Source: Pandoraea cepalis (GTDB lineage Bacteria > Pseudomonadota > Gammaproteobacteria > Burkholderiales > Burkholderiaceae). Taken from it: 64,000 nucleotides of DNA. A program made the translations under genes and the position numbers. The DNA lies in NCBI RefSeq assembly GCF_902459665.1, contig NZ_CABPSL010000019.1, positions 50,985 through 114,984 of the forward strand. The letters run 5' to 3'. The notes under the pieces were generated by a model, which made no database searches, was not told the origin of the DNA, and saw nothing but the letters and a program-made list of their open reading frames with translations. How positions within the stretch are numbered: position 1 is the stretch's first letter; each line of letters starts with the position of its first letter. Positions 27,832 through 39,014 of the stretch are shown in pieces.

Positions 27832-30090
27832 TCAGTCGCCCGCGTCGGCGGCGATCTCATCGAAGAAGCCGCGCACAATGGGTAGCTCGCGCGTGCGCTT
27901 GAACGGCGGCAGGCTCTGCCAGATCCGGCGGCCGTACGGCTTGTCGACGAGACGCGGATCGCAAATCATCAACACACCACGATCGAGTTCAGAACGAATC
28001 AACCGTCCCGCGCCCTGTTTGAGCGTGATGACCGCCTGCGGCAACTGATGCACGGCGAACGGGCTGAGCCCCTTCTTCGTGAGCGCGTCGAGCCGCGCGG
28101 CCAGCACCGGATCATCCGGCGGCGCGAACGGCAATTTGTCGATGATGACAAGCGAGAGCGCCTCGCCGCGCACGTCGACCCCTTCCCAGAAACTCTGACT
28201 ACCGATGAGCACGGCGTTGCCAAGCGCGCGAAACCGATCGAGCAGTTCGGTGCGGCTCGCCTCGCCCTGCACGAGCAGCGGATACGGCCAGCCACGGCGG
28301 TCGAACTCCTCACGCAGACGTTCCGCGGCGCGGTTGACCGCGCGCAACGTCGTACACAGGACAAACGCCCGGCCACCACTCACTTCGAGCACCGGCAAGG
28401 CGGCGTCGAGCACGGCGTCGGTGAAGCCCGGCGCTGACGGCTGTGGCAATCCGCGTGGCACGTACAGCAGACTCTGATTCGGATAATCGAAGGGGCTGGC
28501 GAGCGTGAGCGACTTGCCCGCATCGAGCCCCAACTGCGCCGCATAGTGCATGAAATTGCCCTTCACCGACAACGTAGCTGACGTGAAGATCCAGGCCCGC
28601 GGCGCTCCGGCACGCTGTTTCGAGAAGATCGGCGCAATCGAAAGCGGCGTCTGATGCAACTGAACCGCCTGAGAGAACACCTCGATCCAGCGTACCGTCT
28701 CCGGGGGCGTGTAGTTTTTTTCCGCCGCCCCCTCGTCCGTCGAAGTGCCCGATGCCTTCGCGTCGGCCGCCAGCCGCGCAGCTTCCGCCTCGCGCGCCTT
28801 GGCCGCCTTTTCGCGTTTGCCGTCGGTGACACGCGGCGCATCCGGATCCAGCAGCGGCAGCGGCGACTCGCCTGGCACGGGCGGCGTTGCCCCGGTCTGC
28901 CAACGTTCCAACTGCTGATGCAACTCCAGCGCGCGACGCAAGCAAGTCCCCAAGGCTTCGGCTCGCTCGGACTGGTGCTGGAGCGTCTCGATCATGTCTT
29001 GCAATGCGACGTCCACGCTATCGAGCGCGCCGAACAACTCGTGATCGTCGGCCAATTGTGCGACCGACATCCGCGTATTGTCCTGCCCGAAGGTCAAACG
29101 CACATCGCGCGCCGCCCGCTCGAGGTTCGCACCGAGTTTGACCCAGTCAGCCGCATCGCGCGCATGAATCAGCCCCTCGGCCACGCAGTCGCGCGCCAGT
29201 TCGAGCATCTGCCCGGTCGAGACCGTCTCACCGAAGAACAGCGTGGCGGTCTCGGGCAACTGATGCGCTTCGTCGAAGATGACCGTGTTCGCGCTCGGCA
29301 GCAGCTCGGCCATCCCCGTGTCGCGCAACATCACGTCCGCAAAAAAGAGGTGATGATTGACGACCACGAGATCCGCCTGCTGCGCTTCCTTACGCGCCTG
29401 CATCACGAAGCAATCCTTGTAGCGCGGGCATTCCTGACCGAGACAGTTGTCGCGGGTGGACGTGACTTGCGCCCAGATGGGCGCATTCTCCGGCACCGAG
29501 GCCAGTTCCGCCTTGTCGCCACTGTGCGTGATTTGCGCGAACGTCGTGATCTCGCGCAACTGCGCCGCTTCATGACGTGACGCGAAGCGTCCTTCCTGCT
29601 GGGCGCGCTCGAGATAGTAATGACAGAGGTAATTCGCGCGCCCTTTGAGCATGGCCACCGTCACCGGCACCGCGAGCGCCTTGCGCACCGTGGGAATGTC
29701 GCGCGCGAAAATCTGATCCTGCAAGTGCTTGGTGCCGGTCGAGATGATTGTCTTGCCGCCCCACAGCATGGCGGGCACGAGATACGCGTAGGTCTTGCCG
29801 GTGCCGGTACCGGCCTCGGCAATCAGCGTGTCGTGCGTGTCCATTGCGGCGGCCACGGCGCGCGCCATCTCGGTCTGCGGTTCACGCGAGCGATAACCGT
29901 CGATCGTGCGCGCCAGCATCCCGCCGTCGCCGAAGATCTCTTGCAACTCGCGCTCGCGCTTGGCGGCAAGCGGCTTGAGTCCATAGAACGTGGGCGTCTC
30001 GGCGGGGCTCGGGGAGATGTCGGGGAAATCGCTGGAGGCGGCGGAATCGGTCAAAACGGCAGGAAAACTCAAAGGTGCCGCGCATCGCAT
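27832..30090 (-). CDS. DinG/YoaA-family ATP-dependent DNA helicase
   Basis: XPD-like superfamily 2 helicase of 752 aa, probably 5'-3' and involved in repair or replication restart. Walker A is AEAGTGTGKT, the Walker B box is DEAH (VIFDEAHQLPETA). The four iron-sulfur cysteines are visible: one in NYLCHYYLERA and three in NCLGQECPRYKDC. C-terminal helicase motifs end with QGAGRLIRSELDRGVL. YoaA and DinG cannot be separated by eye. The start is uncertain: ATG 30090 is used because the longer frame begins with a TTG at 30126. Confidence 0.9.
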   Translation of the reverse strand: MRCAAPLSFPAVLTDSAASSDFPDISPSPAETPTFYGLKPLAAKRERELQEIFGDGGMLARTIDGYRSREPQTEMARAVAAAMDTHDTLIAEAGTGTGKTYAYLVPAMLWGGKTIISTGTKHLQDQIFARDIPTVRKALAVPVTVAMLKGRANYLCHYYLERAQQEGRFASRHEAAQLREITTFAQITHSGDKAELASVPENAPIWAQVTSTRDNCLGQECPRYKDCFVMQARKEAQQADLVVVNHHLFFADVMLRDTGMAELLPSANTVIFDEAHQLPETATLFFGETVSTGQMLELARDCVAEGLIHARDAADWVKLGANLERAARDVRLTFGQDNTRMSVAQLADDHELFGALDSVDVALQDMIETLQHQSERAEALGTCLRRALELHQQLERWQTGATPPVPGESPLPLLDPDAPRVTDGKREKAAKAREAEAARLAADAKASGTSTDEGAAEKNYTPPETVRWIEVFSQAVQLHQTPLSIAPIFSKQRAGAPRAWIFTSATLSVKGNFMHYAAQLGLDAGKSLTLASPFDYPNQSLLYVPRGLPQPSAPGFTDAVLDAALPVLEVSGGRAFVLCTTLRAVNRAAERLREEFDRRGWPYPLLVQGEASRTELLDRFRALGNAVLIGSQSFWEGVDVRGEALSLVIIDKLPFAPPDDPVLAARLDALTKKGLSPFAVHQLPQAVITLKQGAGRLIRSELDRGVLMICDPRLVDKPYGRRIWQSLPPFKRTRELPIVRGFFDEIAADAGD

Positions 30091-30175
30091 CGAGTGGATT
30101 CGCGACGCCGGCAATGAAAAAAGCAATCGCGCCGACGGTCGGACGCGTGTCGCAAACGTTGCGTGGGACGCCCGC

Positions 30176-30388
30176 TCAGGCGGGCTGGTCCGGCATTTGC
30201 TGCACTTGCAGCAGGGTGATCGTGTCCTTGATTTTCAGACGGCGCTTCTTGAGCCGTGTGACCCGGAGTTCGTCGTACGCCGGTTCCGTCAGCAACTTGT
30301 CGATCAGGAAGTCGAGATCGCGGTGTTCGATCTGCAACTCGATGATGCGGCGCCCGACGGAGTGAAGATCCTGCTGCATCGTGCTCAC
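30176..30388 (-). CDS. DUF465 (YdcH) family protein
   Basis: 70 aa, all helical, with heptad-like spacing and a Lys/Arg-rich middle (VTRLKKRRLKIKD) typical of the YdcH/DUF465 family of short helical-hairpin proteins. Function unknown. ATG 30379 is an alternative start. It lies between the helicase gene and a coiled-coil periplasmic protein gene, all on the minus strand. Confidence 0.85.
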   Translation of the reverse strand: MSTMQQDLHSVGRRIIELQIEHRDLDFLIDKLLTEPAYDELRVTRLKKRRLKIKDTITLLQVQQMPDQPA

Positions 30389-30424
30389 TCTCCTGCGACT
30401 CTCAAAAGATTCCGGGGCTGGCTT

Positions 30425-31336
30425 TCACTGCCCTGGCAACGGCTTCTGTGCCGGCGAACTGCCCGATTGCGACTCGTTGCGGCGCGCATCCGACTTCTTC
30501 TGGCGCTCGATGGCGTCCTGCTGCTTCTGATTGAACTTGCGCACGTTGTCTTCGCGCTCAGCCGCTTTTTGCGCCGCCGTCGCCTTCGCGTCGTCGAGCT
30601 TCTGCTGTTGCCCGGACTGCTTGGCATTGTACTGCTCGGCGTTGGCGGCACGCTGCGGCGCCTCTCCGGTACGCTCGGTCACACGCTGCTGATACTCGGC
30701 CTGCTTGGTCTGGTAATTGGATACGTTCTGCGCACGCTCCGCCGCGCGCTGCGGCGCTTCGGCCGCGGTTTGCGCCCGCTTCTCGGCCAGACGCTCGTCA
30801 CGCTCCTGCGCCCGCGCCTTGCGCTCCTGGTCTTCCAGCACCAGCCGTTGGCTGCGAACGGCCTTGAGCGCCGTGCGTTGATCGTCACGCGCGTTGTCGA
30901 TGCAGTAATTCACGAAAAATTTCGACGCACACTCGTACTTCGCCTGTTCGAAACGATAGTCGATCCAGGCGCGCTGCCGATCGAGCACCGCACGGCGGCC
31001 GGCGAAGTCGTCGTCAGCGGGGTGCAGATCGAGGGCGTCGTCGTACGCGACCGGCTTGTCATCTTCGGCGATGGCGGCACTCGCCGCACTGGCCGGCGAC
31101 GGTGTGCGATCGGCCGTGGCATCGAACGGCACCTTCGGCACACGAAGCTGTTCGGTCGTGCGTCCTGCGGCCTCGGTCGCCGAGAGCCCCTGCGCGAACG
31201 ACGTGCCGGGCACAACGGCGGCCGCCGTCACGATGCCGAACGCGCCCACCGCGGCATGGCGACACAAAGACTGGCGCGAAAACAATTTTGCGAAGGAAAT
31301 CATGAGGTTGAGCAGAGTGATGCCAAATTTTAACAT
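30425..31336 (-). CDS. Exported Ala/Gln/Arg-rich coiled-coil protein, unknown function
   Basis: 303 aa. A hydrophobic segment near residues 27-48 ending GTSFAQ looks like a signal peptide with cleavage after AQ. The middle (AWIDYRFEQAKYECASKFFVNYCIDNARDDQR) carries two cysteines able to form a disulfide in the periplasm. Residues about 160-290 are highly charged, Ala/Gln-rich and helical with repeated EAPQRAA and KQ units. I do not recognise a named family, though proteins like this occur in Burkholderiales. An ATG at 31303 is an alternative start. Divergent from tex. Confidence 0.75.
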   Translation of the reverse strand: MLKFGITLLNLMISFAKLFSRQSLCRHAAVGAFGIVTAAAVVPGTSFAQGLSATEAAGRTTEQLRVPKVPFDATADRTPSPASAASAAIAEDDKPVAYDDALDLHPADDDFAGRRAVLDRQRAWIDYRFEQAKYECASKFFVNYCIDNARDDQRTALKAVRSQRLVLEDQERKARAQERDERLAEKRAQTAAEAPQRAAERAQNVSNYQTKQAEYQQRVTERTGEAPQRAANAEQYNAKQSGQQQKLDDAKATAAQKAAEREDNVRKFNQKQQDAIERQKKSDARRNESQSGSSPAQKPLPGQ

Positions 31337-31408
31337 TGCCTGCCCGGACGCGCCCGCGGTTTATGGCAAAATGCCCCGCTCCTGGCACTTGGGTAACTCG
31401 CAACACTC

Positions 31409-33760
31409 ATGACGCAAAACGTAGCCCTTCAGATCGTTCAACGCATCGCCGACGAACTCAACGTGCAGCCGCGTCAGGTGGCCGCCGCCGTGCAACTGCT
31501 CGACGAAGGCGCCACCGTGCCCTTCATCGCTCGCTACCGCAAGGAAGTCACCGATAACCTCGATGACACGCAGTTGCGTACGCTCGAAGAACGCCTACTT
31601 TATCTTCGCGAGCTGGAAGAGCGCCGCGCGGCGATCCTCGCGAACATCGACGAGCAAGGCAAGCTGACCGACGAGCTGCGCACCGCCATCGAGGCGGCCG
31701 ACACGAAGCAGACGCTCGAAGACCTCTATCTCCCGTACAAGCAAAAGCGGCGCACGCGCGCGCAAATCGCCCGCGAAGCCGGCCTCGAACCGCTCGCGCA
31801 GGCCTTGCTTGCCGACCCGACACTCGACCCGCAGGCCGAGGCGGCAAAGTTCGTCGATGCCGAAAAAGGCGTGGCGGACGTCAAGGCTGCGCTCGACGGC
31901 GCGCGCGACATCCTGTCGGAACAATTCGGTGAAACGGCCGAGTTGCTCGGCAAGCTGCGCGACTATCTGTGGCATCAGGGCGTCGTGTCGTCGAAGGTCG
32001 TCGAGGGCAAGGAAAGCGAGGAAGGCGAGAAATTCCGCGACTATTACGACTACGCCGAGCCGATCGCCGCCGTGCCGTCACATCGCGCACTGGCCCTCTT
32101 CCGCGGCCGTAACCTCGGCATTCTGATGGTCAAGCTGGGCCTTGGCGAGGAACTCGACACGCAAATCCCGCATCCGTGCGAAGGCGTGATCGCCGGGCAC
32201 TTCGGCATTCGCCAGCAGAACCGCGCCGCCGACAAGTGGCTAGGCGATGTCTGCCGTTGGTGCTGGCGAGTGAAGGTGCAGCCGCACCTCGAATCGGAAC
32301 TGCTCACGCAAATTCGCGAGAGTGCCGAGAGCGAAGCCATTCGCGTGTTCGCACGCAACCTCAAGGCGCTGCTGCTCGCCGCGCCGGCCGGTCAGAAGGG
32401 CGTGATCGGTCTGGACCCGGGCCTGCGGACCGGCGTGAAGGTGGCCGTGGTCGATCGCACCGGCAAGGTGCTGGGCACCGACACTATCTACCCGCACGAA
32501 CCGCGCCGCGATTGGGACGGCTCGCTCTCGCGACTCGCCAAGATCGCCGCTGCCACCGGTGCGGAACTCGTGAGTATCGGCAACGGTACGGCCTCGCGCG
32601 AGACGGACAAGCTTGCGCTGGAGTTGATCAAGCGCCATCCCGAGCTCAAGCTTCAGAAAATCGTGGTCTCGGAAGCCGGGGCCTCGGTGTACTCGGCGTC
32701 GGAATTCGCCGCGAAGGAATTCCCCGACCTCGACGTGTCGCTGCGCGGCGCGGTGTCGATTGCCCGCCGCTTGCAGGATCCGCTGGCCGAACTCGTCAAG
32801 ATCGAGCCGAAGGCCATCGGCGTGGGCCAGTATCAGCATGACGTGAACCAGCGCGAGCTGGCCCGCATGCTCGACGCCGTGGTCGAAGACTGTGTGAACG
32901 CCGTGGGCGTGGACGTCAATACCGCTTCGGCACCGCTGCTCGCACGCGTCTCGGGCCTGAACGGCACGCTTGCAAAGAACATCGTGGACTTCCGCGACAG
33001 CAACGGCCCGTTCCCGAATCGCGAAGCGCTCAAGCAAGTGCCGCGCCTGGGCGACAAGACCTTCGAGCAAGCCGCCGGCTTCCTGCGCGTGACCGGCGGC
33101 GACAATCCGCTGGATCGGTCGTCGGTCCACCCGGAAGCGTATCCGGTCGTCGAACGCATTCTGGCGAAGATCAAGAAGAGCATTGGCGACGTGATGGGCA
33201 ACGGCTCGATCGTGCGCAGTGTCTCGGCGACCGAATTCGTCGACGAGCGTTTCGGTCTGCCAACCGTCAAGGACATCCTGACCGAACTCGAGAAGCCGGG
33301 CCGCGATCCGCGACCGGAGTTCAAGACGGCGACGTTCCAGGAGGGGGTCGAAAAGCTCACCGACCTCAAGCCGGGCATGCAGCTCGAAGGCGTGGTGACG
33401 AACGTGGCGGCCTTCGGTGCGTTCATCGACATTGGCGTGCATCAGGACGGCCTGGTGCACGTCTCGGCGATGTCGACGAAGTTCATCAAGGATCCGCACG
33501 AGGTCGTGAAGGCCGGCGACATCGTGAAGGTGAAAGTGCTCGAAGTCGATCCGCGCCGCCAGCGCATCTCGCTCACGATGCGCCTGAACGACGACCTGCC
33601 GGTGGCGGGGGCGACCGATCGTCCGGGCAGTAGCGGCGGTGGGGCACGCAGCGGCAACGGTGGCAATGGCGGCGGCCAACGTGGCGGCGGCGGTCAACGT
33701 CAGCGTGAACCGGAGACGGTGAACGCCATGGCAGCCGCGTTCGCCAAGCTCAAGCGCTAA
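31409..33760 (+). CDS. tex: Tex-type RNA-binding transcription accessory protein
   Basis: 783-aa Tex/YhgF protein, a nucleic-acid-binding factor related to eukaryotic Spt6. The YqgF-like domain carries [16 protein letters not shown] (near residue 335), helix-hairpin-helix segments lie around residues 490-560 ([21 protein letters not shown]), and an S1 domain covers about 655-727 ([31 protein letters not shown]). A Gly/Arg/Gln-rich tail follows. Full length. Divergent from the coiled-coil protein gene and ended by a strong terminator. Confidence 0.95.
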   Translation: MTQNVALQIVQRIADELNVQPRQVAAAVQLLDEGATVPFIARYRKEVTDNLDDTQLRTLEERLLYLRELEERRAAILANIDEQGKLTDELRTAIEAADTKQTLEDLYLPYKQKRRTRAQIAREAGLEPLAQALLADPTLDPQAEAAKFVDAEKGVADVKAALDGARDILSEQFGETAELLGKLRDYLWHQGVVSSKVVEGKESEEGEKFRDYYDYAEPIAAVPSHRALALFRGRNLGILMVKLGLGEELDTQIPHPCEGVIAGHFGIRQQNRAADKWLGDVCRWCWRVKVQPHLESELLTQIRESAESEAIRVFARNLKALLLAAPAGQKGVIGLDPGLRTGVKVAVVDRTGKVLGTDTIYPHEPRRDWDGSLSRLAKIAAATGAELVSIGNGTASRETDKLALELIKRHPELKLQKIVVSEAGASVYSASEFAAKEFPDLDVSLRGAVSIARRLQDPLAELVKIEPKAIGVGQYQHDVNQRELARMLDAVVEDCVNAVGVDVNTASAPLLARVSGLNGTLAKNIVDFRDSNGPFPNREALKQVPRLGDKTFEQAAGFLRVTGGDNPLDRSSVHPEAYPVVERILAKIKKSIGDVMGNGSIVRSVSATEFVDERFGLPTVKDILTELEKPGRDPRPEFKTATFQEGVEKLTDLKPGMQLEGVVTNVAAFGAFIDIGVHQDGLVHVSAMSTKFIKDPHEVVKAGDIVKVKVLEVDPRRQRISLTMRLNDDLPVAGATDRPGSSGGGARSGNGGNGGGQRGGGGQRQREPETVNAMAAAFAKLKR

Positions 33761-33838
33761 GTCGAGCCCCAGCGCTCACGAGTCCGACGCACGGCGCGCA
33801 AGCGCTACCTCGCGCCGCGTCCCGTCTCGTTGCGACCG

Positions 33839-33869
33839 GCCCGCCCTCTCCGGAAGGCGGGCTTTTTTT
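33839..33869 (+). terminator. Intrinsic terminator after tex
   Basis: Stem GCCCGCC/GGCGGGC with a 10-nt loop and a run of seven T. Confidence 0.88.
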
Positions 33870-33889
33870 CGGTCCGCCAAAACGCCAAA

Positions 33890-33925
33890 CCCCCAAGGGC
33901 TGGCGGCCTCGCCAATCCTTGGGGG
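33890..33925 (-). terminator. Compound hairpin terminator after kup
   Basis: Outer 9-bp stem CCCCCAAGG/CCTTGGGGG encloses an inner 5-bp stem TGGCG/CGCCA. On the minus strand the hairpin is followed by T-rich sequence (TTTGGCGTTTTGG). It lies 77 bp after the kup stop and faces the tex terminator. Confidence 0.75.
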
Positions 33926-34001
33926 TTCGTTGCATCGAGTTCACGCACGGCCATGTTAAACGGCGCAGCGTGCCCGGCCCCTCAGGGCACGGGACTCGCC
34001 G

Positions 34002-35894
34002 TCAGATTTCGATCTTGGTCCCCAGTTCGACCACGCGGTTCGCGGGAATGCTGAAGAAGTCGGTCGGCTTGGCGGCGTTCTGGTGCATCCATGCGAACAG
34101 ACGTTCGCGCCAGATCGACATGCCCGGCAACTTGGTCGGCACCACCGTCTCGCGCGCGAGGAAGAACGACGTGTCCATCAGCTCGAAGTGCATGTCCGTC
34201 TTGCCCTCGAGCAAATTCAGGACTTCCTTGACGTCGGGCGTCTCGTTGAAACCGAACGTTGCGACTACGCTGAACAAGCCGCCGGAGTGATCCTGGACCT
34301 CGATGCGATTGAGATCTTCGACATACGGCACATCGACCGTACGGAAGGTAAGGAAGATCGTACGCTCGTGCAGGATGCGGTTGTGCTTGAGGTTGTGCAG
34401 CAAGCTCACCGGCACTTGCGTGTTGCCGCCCGTCAGGTAGATGGCGGTGCCCGCCACGCGATGCGGCGGATGCGCGAGCAACCCCTGCAAGAACGGCGCG
34501 AGCGGAATCCCGTCGGCGGCCGTGCGCTCACGCAGCAATTGGCGCCCCTTGTGCCAGGTCATCAGCATGAAGAACAGGAAAGCCCCCAGCGCTAGCGGCA
34601 GCCATCCGCCCTCTTCCACCTTGATCAGGTTCGCGCCGAAGAAAGCGAAGTCAACCACGAGGAAGCCGGTGATGATCAACGCCACCAGGAACTTGTTCCA
34701 GTTCCAGACCTTGACCATGACGACGCACGCCAGAATGGTCGTGATGACCATCGTCGTGGTCACGGCAATACCGTACGCGGCCGCGAGATTGCTCGACGAC
34801 TTGAAGGCCAGCACGATCCAGATGATCACCAGCAACAGCGCCCAGTTGATCACCGGCATGTAGATCTGGCCGATTTCGCGATCTGACGTATGCAGGATCT
34901 TCATACGCGGGACATAGCCGAGCTGAATGGCCTGACTGGTCAGCGAGAATGCGCCGGAAATCACCGCCTGCGAAGCGATCACGGTCGCCGCCGTTGCCAC
35001 CATCACCAACGGCACCAGCGCCCAGTCCGGGGCCATCAGGAAGAACGGGTTTTCGATGGCCTTTGGCGTCGTCAGCAGCAATGCCCCCTGGCCGAAGTAA
35101 TTCAGTGTCAGCGCCGGGAACACGAGGAGCGACCACGCAAATCGGATGGGCCGAATGCCGAAATGCCCCATGTCCGCATAGAGCGCCTCGGCCCCGGTCA
35201 ACACCAGGAACACCGAGCCGAGCACGATATAGGCTTGCAGGGCGTGCGTATGGATGAAGCGGATGCCGTAATACGGGTTGATCGCCTGAACGATCTCGGG
35301 CGCGGCGATGATGTTGTACACGCCGAGCACGCCGAGAATCACAAACCAGATGACCATGACCGGGCCGAAAAGGCGACCGACCTTGGCCGTGCCGGACTTC
35401 TGCATCCAGAACAGAACGATCAGGATGACGATGGTGATCGGCAGCACGAAGCGCGCGAGCGACGGGGCGGCAATCTCCAGCCCCTCGACCGCCGACAGCA
35501 CGGAAATGGCCGGCGTGATGACCGCATCGCCATAGAACATACAGGCGCCGAACATGCCCAGCATCATCAGCACCGCCGCCCATCGGCTGCCGCTCCGCAC
35601 GCTGCGCAGGCTGAGCGCCATGAGCGCGAGCACGCCGCCCTCGCCGCGGTTGTCCGCGCGCATCACGAACAGCACATACTTCAGGGAAACGACAATCACC
35701 AGGGCCCAGAACAGCAGCGAGATGATGCCGAACACGGCTTGCTGGGTAAACGGAATGCCGTGTTGCGGATCGAAACATTCCTTGAGCGCATAGAGCGGAC
35801 TGGTGCCGATATCGCCGAAGACCACGCCGATGGCCGCCACCATGAGCGCGGGCAAAGCCTGAGGGCGCTGCCCGTGTCGTATGTTTTGCGTCAT
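34002..35894 (-). CDS. kup: Low-affinity potassium transporter Kup
   Basis: Inner-membrane K+:H+ symporter of 630 aa. It starts with the family signature [26 protein letters not shown], contains about 12 transmembrane segments up to residue about 450 (for example [20 protein letters not shown]), and ends in a soluble C-terminal domain of about 170 residues. Full length. Stand-alone gene; an AT-rich TAGAAT box (35944-35939 on the minus strand) is a possible -10, without a clear -35. Confidence 0.95.
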   Translation of the reverse strand: MTQNIRHGQRPQALPALMVAAIGVVFGDIGTSPLYALKECFDPQHGIPFTQQAVFGIISLLFWALVIVVSLKYVLFVMRADNRGEGGVLALMALSLRSVRSGSRWAAVLMMLGMFGACMFYGDAVITPAISVLSAVEGLEIAAPSLARFVLPITIVILIVLFWMQKSGTAKVGRLFGPVMVIWFVILGVLGVYNIIAAPEIVQAINPYYGIRFIHTHALQAYIVLGSVFLVLTGAEALYADMGHFGIRPIRFAWSLLVFPALTLNYFGQGALLLTTPKAIENPFFLMAPDWALVPLVMVATAATVIASQAVISGAFSLTSQAIQLGYVPRMKILHTSDREIGQIYMPVINWALLLVIIWIVLAFKSSSNLAAAYGIAVTTTMVITTILACVVMVKVWNWNKFLVALIITGFLVVDFAFFGANLIKVEEGGWLPLALGAFLFFMLMTWHKGRQLLRERTAADGIPLAPFLQGLLAHPPHRVAGTAIYLTGGNTQVPVSLLHNLKHNRILHERTIFLTFRTVDVPYVEDLNRIEVQDHSGGLFSVVATFGFNETPDVKEVLNLLEGKTDMHFELMDTSFFLARETVVPTKLPGMSIWRERLFAWMHQNAAKPTDFFSIPANRVVELGTKIEI

Positions 35895-36235
35895 AAGGTT
35901 TGGGTAATCGCTTTATTGCGCTGCACAAAATGGGCGCTATTCTAACTGGGCGCCGGTTCCCTCGCCAGTCCGGACAGGTGCTGAGTGCCGGACGTCTGAC
36001 ATGGCAGGCTACGCTAGGATAATTCGAGCCGTGCGCCGTGACCAGTGCGGCGCGACAAGGGTTTTGCCACCCCGGCGCACCCTGGGATTGGGCGAGCGGC
36101 GCCGCGTTTCGAGTTGCAAATGCGCGACATATGCCCGGCATGCGCATTCACGAGTCGACAGCCCCGCCAATTGCGTGTACCGGTGCACCACGCACGACAC
36201 CGCCGCCGGCGGCGAAGCGCTGGCGCGGCGGCCCA
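35895..36235. other. Intergenic region upstream of kup
   Basis: About 340 bp with no gene I can support. Apart from the TAGAAT box for kup I see no convincing promoter, operator or RNA element; several short open frames lack ribosome-binding sites and family features. Confidence 0.5.
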
Positions 36236-36262
36236 TAAAAAAACCGCCCGAAGGCGGTTTTC
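36236..36262 (-). terminator. Intrinsic terminator after the DUF2968 gene
   Basis: On the minus strand: stem AAACCGCC/GGCGGTTT with a TTCG tetraloop and a run of T. It lies 47 bp after the stop codon. Confidence 0.9.
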
Positions 36263-36308
36263 CCAGCATTTGAGCCGTCGACCGAACGATGTCCGGCAGG
36301 TCATCGCC

Positions 36309-37040
36309 TTAACGATGACGCGTTGCCTTGCCGCGATGGGCGGGGCTCTTGACCGAGCGCACGAGGCTCGAATCGGCACTGTTCTGCTCGGCTTCAAGCG
36401 AGCGGATCTGGCCTTGCAGGTCGTTCAGGCGCAGACGCGCTGCGGTACGTTCGGTTTCCAGTGCCGAGGCCTGTTCGCGCACTGCCTGCTGGTTCTCGGC
36501 CAGCGCCTGTTCCTGCTGGCGTTGAATCGTCAGGTCGTTCTGCACCGCGTTCAGGCGCGCTTCACTCGCGGCGAGCTGGCGCTCCATCAGCGCCTTTTGC
36601 GCTTCGAGCTTGATGCGACGGATTTCGACGTCGGCGAGCACCTGCGTCTGGCGCACGAAGTCGCCATAAAGTGCTTCCGCCTTCTTCTCGTTGCCGAGCT
36701 TCACGACGCGCCAGAACTGGCCCTCATGGAACAGTGCGACGTAATAGCCCAACGTCTGCGGATAGAACAACAGGCTCGCGCCATAGCGGCCGTTGTAAGT
36801 TGTGCGAAGTTCGGAGACTTCCTTGTTCTGAATGCGATCGCGCAGTTCCTGAATCGTCCCCGAGGCCGCCGCCGGCGCGTTGGCCGACTGCGCAGGCACG
36901 GTCGGCGCCGCGAGTTGGGCAGGCGATGCGCCCGTCACGTCCTTCACTGCGTCCGCCGCCCCCGCTGGCGTTCCCCAGGCTGCCAGGCATGCCACCCCCA
37001 CGCCCAACCAATACCGCCCCCGGCAATCACTGATTTTCAT
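36309..37040 (-). CDS. DUF2968 family periplasmic coiled-coil protein
   Basis: 243 aa with a signal peptide (WLGVGVACLAAWGTPAGAA). An Ala/Pro-rich linker follows, then a conserved globular part (ELRTTYNGRYGASLLFYPQTLGYYVALFHEGQFWRVVK, residues about 78-115), then a long helical region of Ala/Glu/Gln/Arg heptads (about 125-225) and a basic tail. The pattern fits DUF2968, found mainly in Burkholderiales. Function unknown; a structural role in the envelope is plausible. Single gene with its own terminator. Confidence 0.8.
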   Translation of the reverse strand: MKISDCRGRYWLGVGVACLAAWGTPAGAADAVKDVTGASPAQLAAPTVPAQSANAPAAASGTIQELRDRIQNKEVSELRTTYNGRYGASLLFYPQTLGYYVALFHEGQFWRVVKLGNEKKAEALYGDFVRQTQVLADVEIRRIKLEAQKALMERQLAASEARLNAVQNDLTIQRQQEQALAENQQAVREQASALETERTAARLRLNDLQGQIRSLEAEQNSADSSLVRSVKSPAHRGKATRHR

Positions 37041-37480
37041 CTGATCTGTTTTCCTCTTATCGACCGGACCGTTTCACGATCCTTGTTCGCCGCATTCGTT
37101 CGCCCCCTCCGGACTCCGCCCCGAGGATCTGAGACCTGCGTATTTGTGGAATGATAACCGCACGCCCGCAATAGCCGCCAATTCTATCCATTGACGCGCC
37201 CGCTTCCAAGCGCCGAATGCGTTATTGTGCCCGCCTGAATTCATCTGTTGATACCGCGCAACTCCACACACCGTGCGAGTTCTCCTGGACGGAACTTCGA
37301 TGTCAGACAAATCCCGTCATTTAGGGGCGAATCGAGGAATTGCCCACGCAACACGCGGCGATATCGGGGCACGATCCCATGGCGAGGGGCGGATGGCATC
37401 TCTCGGACCGCCGCCGGCTTTTCAGTCGTTTCCTTCGGTTTGCCAACCAGGCGCGCCGAATGCCGTCCGGTCGCGGCGCA
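37041..37480. other. Intergenic region between the sigma-54 regulator and the DUF2968 gene
   Basis: 440 bp with no gene I can support and no clear terminator for the regulator. The promoter of the DUF2968 gene should lie in the low-coordinate part, but I see no good -35/-10 pair. Confidence 0.45.
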
Positions 37481-38896
37481 CTAGCGATCGCTACCGGTGC
37501 CCGCCTCGAACTCGCCGGCCAGTTCCGAATCGTTGCCAACGATCTGATACTTGCGCATTTTTTCCCACAGCACCTTGCGGCTGATGCCCAGGGCATTGGC
37601 GGTGTCCTGGCGTCGCCAGCCGTTGGCGTCGAGCGACGCAACGATGCGTGCGCGTTCGGTGGCATCCCAACGGGCGCGATCGGTGAGCACCGCGCCTCGT
37701 GCGCCGTCGTCACCGCGTGAGGGGGTGCCCATGGAAAGCGCGTCGAAGATAGGGCGGATGCGCCGCTCGTCCCAGCCCCCCAATTGCCGATAGATGATGC
37801 CGACACGCTCGGCGATGTTGCGCATTTCACGCACGTTGCCGGGAAACACCCCGCCCTCGACCTGTTCGCGCAGCCACGGCGGCACTTGCGCGCCGACCTC
37901 GCTGTCGCCGACGACTTTGCCGAGATAGGCCGTGAAAACGGCGAGCTTGTCGACGGGGCCGCGCTCCTCGAGACTCGGGATATGCAACTCGATCACGGCG
38001 AGACGGTAGAACAGGTCGGCACGGAACAGTTCGTCGCGCACCATCGTCTTGAGGTGCTTGTTGGTCGCCGCCACGAGCCGAAAGTCGAGCTTCACGGGTT
38101 GCGCCGACCCCAGACGCGTCACCGCGCTGTCCTCCAGCACCCGCAACAGCTTGACCTGCTGATACAACGGCAGATCGCCGATTTCGTCGAGGAAGAGCGT
38201 GCCGTCGTTGGCCTGCTCGAAATAGCCTTTGTGCGAATAGAGCGCCCCCGTAAACGCACCTTTGGCGTGGCCGAAGAAATGCGACTCGAACAGGCCATCG
38301 GGAATCGCACCGCAGTTCACGGCCACGAAGGGGCCTTGCCCGTAATGACTTTGCTTGTCGTGCAGCAGGCGCGCGATGCGCTCTTTGCCCACCCCGGTCT
38401 CGCCGTGAATGAGCACGTTCGAATCACAATCGGCGAAGGCGTCGACCTCCGCGAGCAAGCCCAGCATGGCGCTCGACTGCGCAACCAGCGGGTCCACCGG
38501 CGCGGGGGCGCGGTCGGCTTCCGCGATGGCGCCCGAGAGTTTGAAGATGAGCGTGCGCAATTCCGCGCCGGAGAAGTCGAGCGTGAGGATATTGCTGTAC
38601 TCGGGCGGATAGACGCGCGGATCGTTCTCGCGCGGCGTGGTCGCGACCCAGATGACAGGCATGCCGTGGCCCAACTGCCACTCCTGGGCATTGGTCGATG
38701 CGCCTTCGATCACCGACACGCTGACCACGGCGATGGATGGACGCGCCTTGGTGCGCTCGCGCGAGAGGTCGACGCCGTCGGCACGAATGACTTCCATGTC
38801 GAAGCTCGCGAGGCAATGCGCGACGCGGTCGGCAATATCCGACTTGCCCTCCCACACGTACACATCGAGATCTTCACGTACTGGCTTGCTTTTCAT
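37481..38896 (-). CDS. Sigma-54-dependent activator with degenerate receiver domain
   Basis: 471 aa. Residues about 9-125 look like a response-regulator receiver fold, but the acidic pocket is changed (VYVWEG where DD is expected) and the phospho-acceptor Asp position reads VVSVS, so it is probably not phosphorylated. The AAA+ core is intact: Walker A GETGVGKE, the sigma-54 contact loop GAFTGA, Walker B DEIGDLP, and FRADLFYRL with the arginine finger. A Fis-type helix-turn-helix ([19 protein letters not shown]) ends the protein. ATG 38896 is used; a start 8 codons upstream is possible. It follows tadG and is the best local candidate to act on the sigma-54 promoter at 52723. Confidence 0.9.
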   Translation of the reverse strand: MKSKPVREDLDVYVWEGKSDIADRVAHCLASFDMEVIRADGVDLSRERTKARPSIAVVSVSVIEGASTNAQEWQLGHGMPVIWVATTPRENDPRVYPPEYSNILTLDFSGAELRTLIFKLSGAIAEADRAPAPVDPLVAQSSAMLGLLAEVDAFADCDSNVLIHGETGVGKERIARLLHDKQSHYGQGPFVAVNCGAIPDGLFESHFFGHAKGAFTGALYSHKGYFEQANDGTLFLDEIGDLPLYQQVKLLRVLEDSAVTRLGSAQPVKLDFRLVAATNKHLKTMVRDELFRADLFYRLAVIELHIPSLEERGPVDKLAVFTAYLGKVVGDSEVGAQVPPWLREQVEGGVFPGNVREMRNIAERVGIIYRQLGGWDERRIRPIFDALSMGTPSRGDDGARGAVLTDRARWDATERARIVASLDANGWRRQDTANALGISRKVLWEKMRKYQIVGNDSELAGEFEAGTGSDR

Positions 38897-38913
38897 GCTT
38901 GTCCGCTGGTTGC

Positions 38914-38935
38914 CGGACACCCCGAGGGGTGTCCG
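38914..38935 (-). promoter_or_regulatory. Hairpin in the leader of the sigma-54 activator
   Basis: Near-perfect inverted repeat CGGACACCCC/GGGGTGTCCG with a 2-nt centre, 17 nt before the ATG and 79 nt after the tadG stop. No T run. It could be an attenuator, an mRNA-processing site or an operator. Confidence 0.5.
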
Positions 38936-39014
38936 TCATGAGGTGTTTCCGTGCTTCGGTCCGGCCGAGCCCGAGGGCCTGGCTGTTTGGCTGCTCGACG
39001 CTTGGCAGGCGCTG

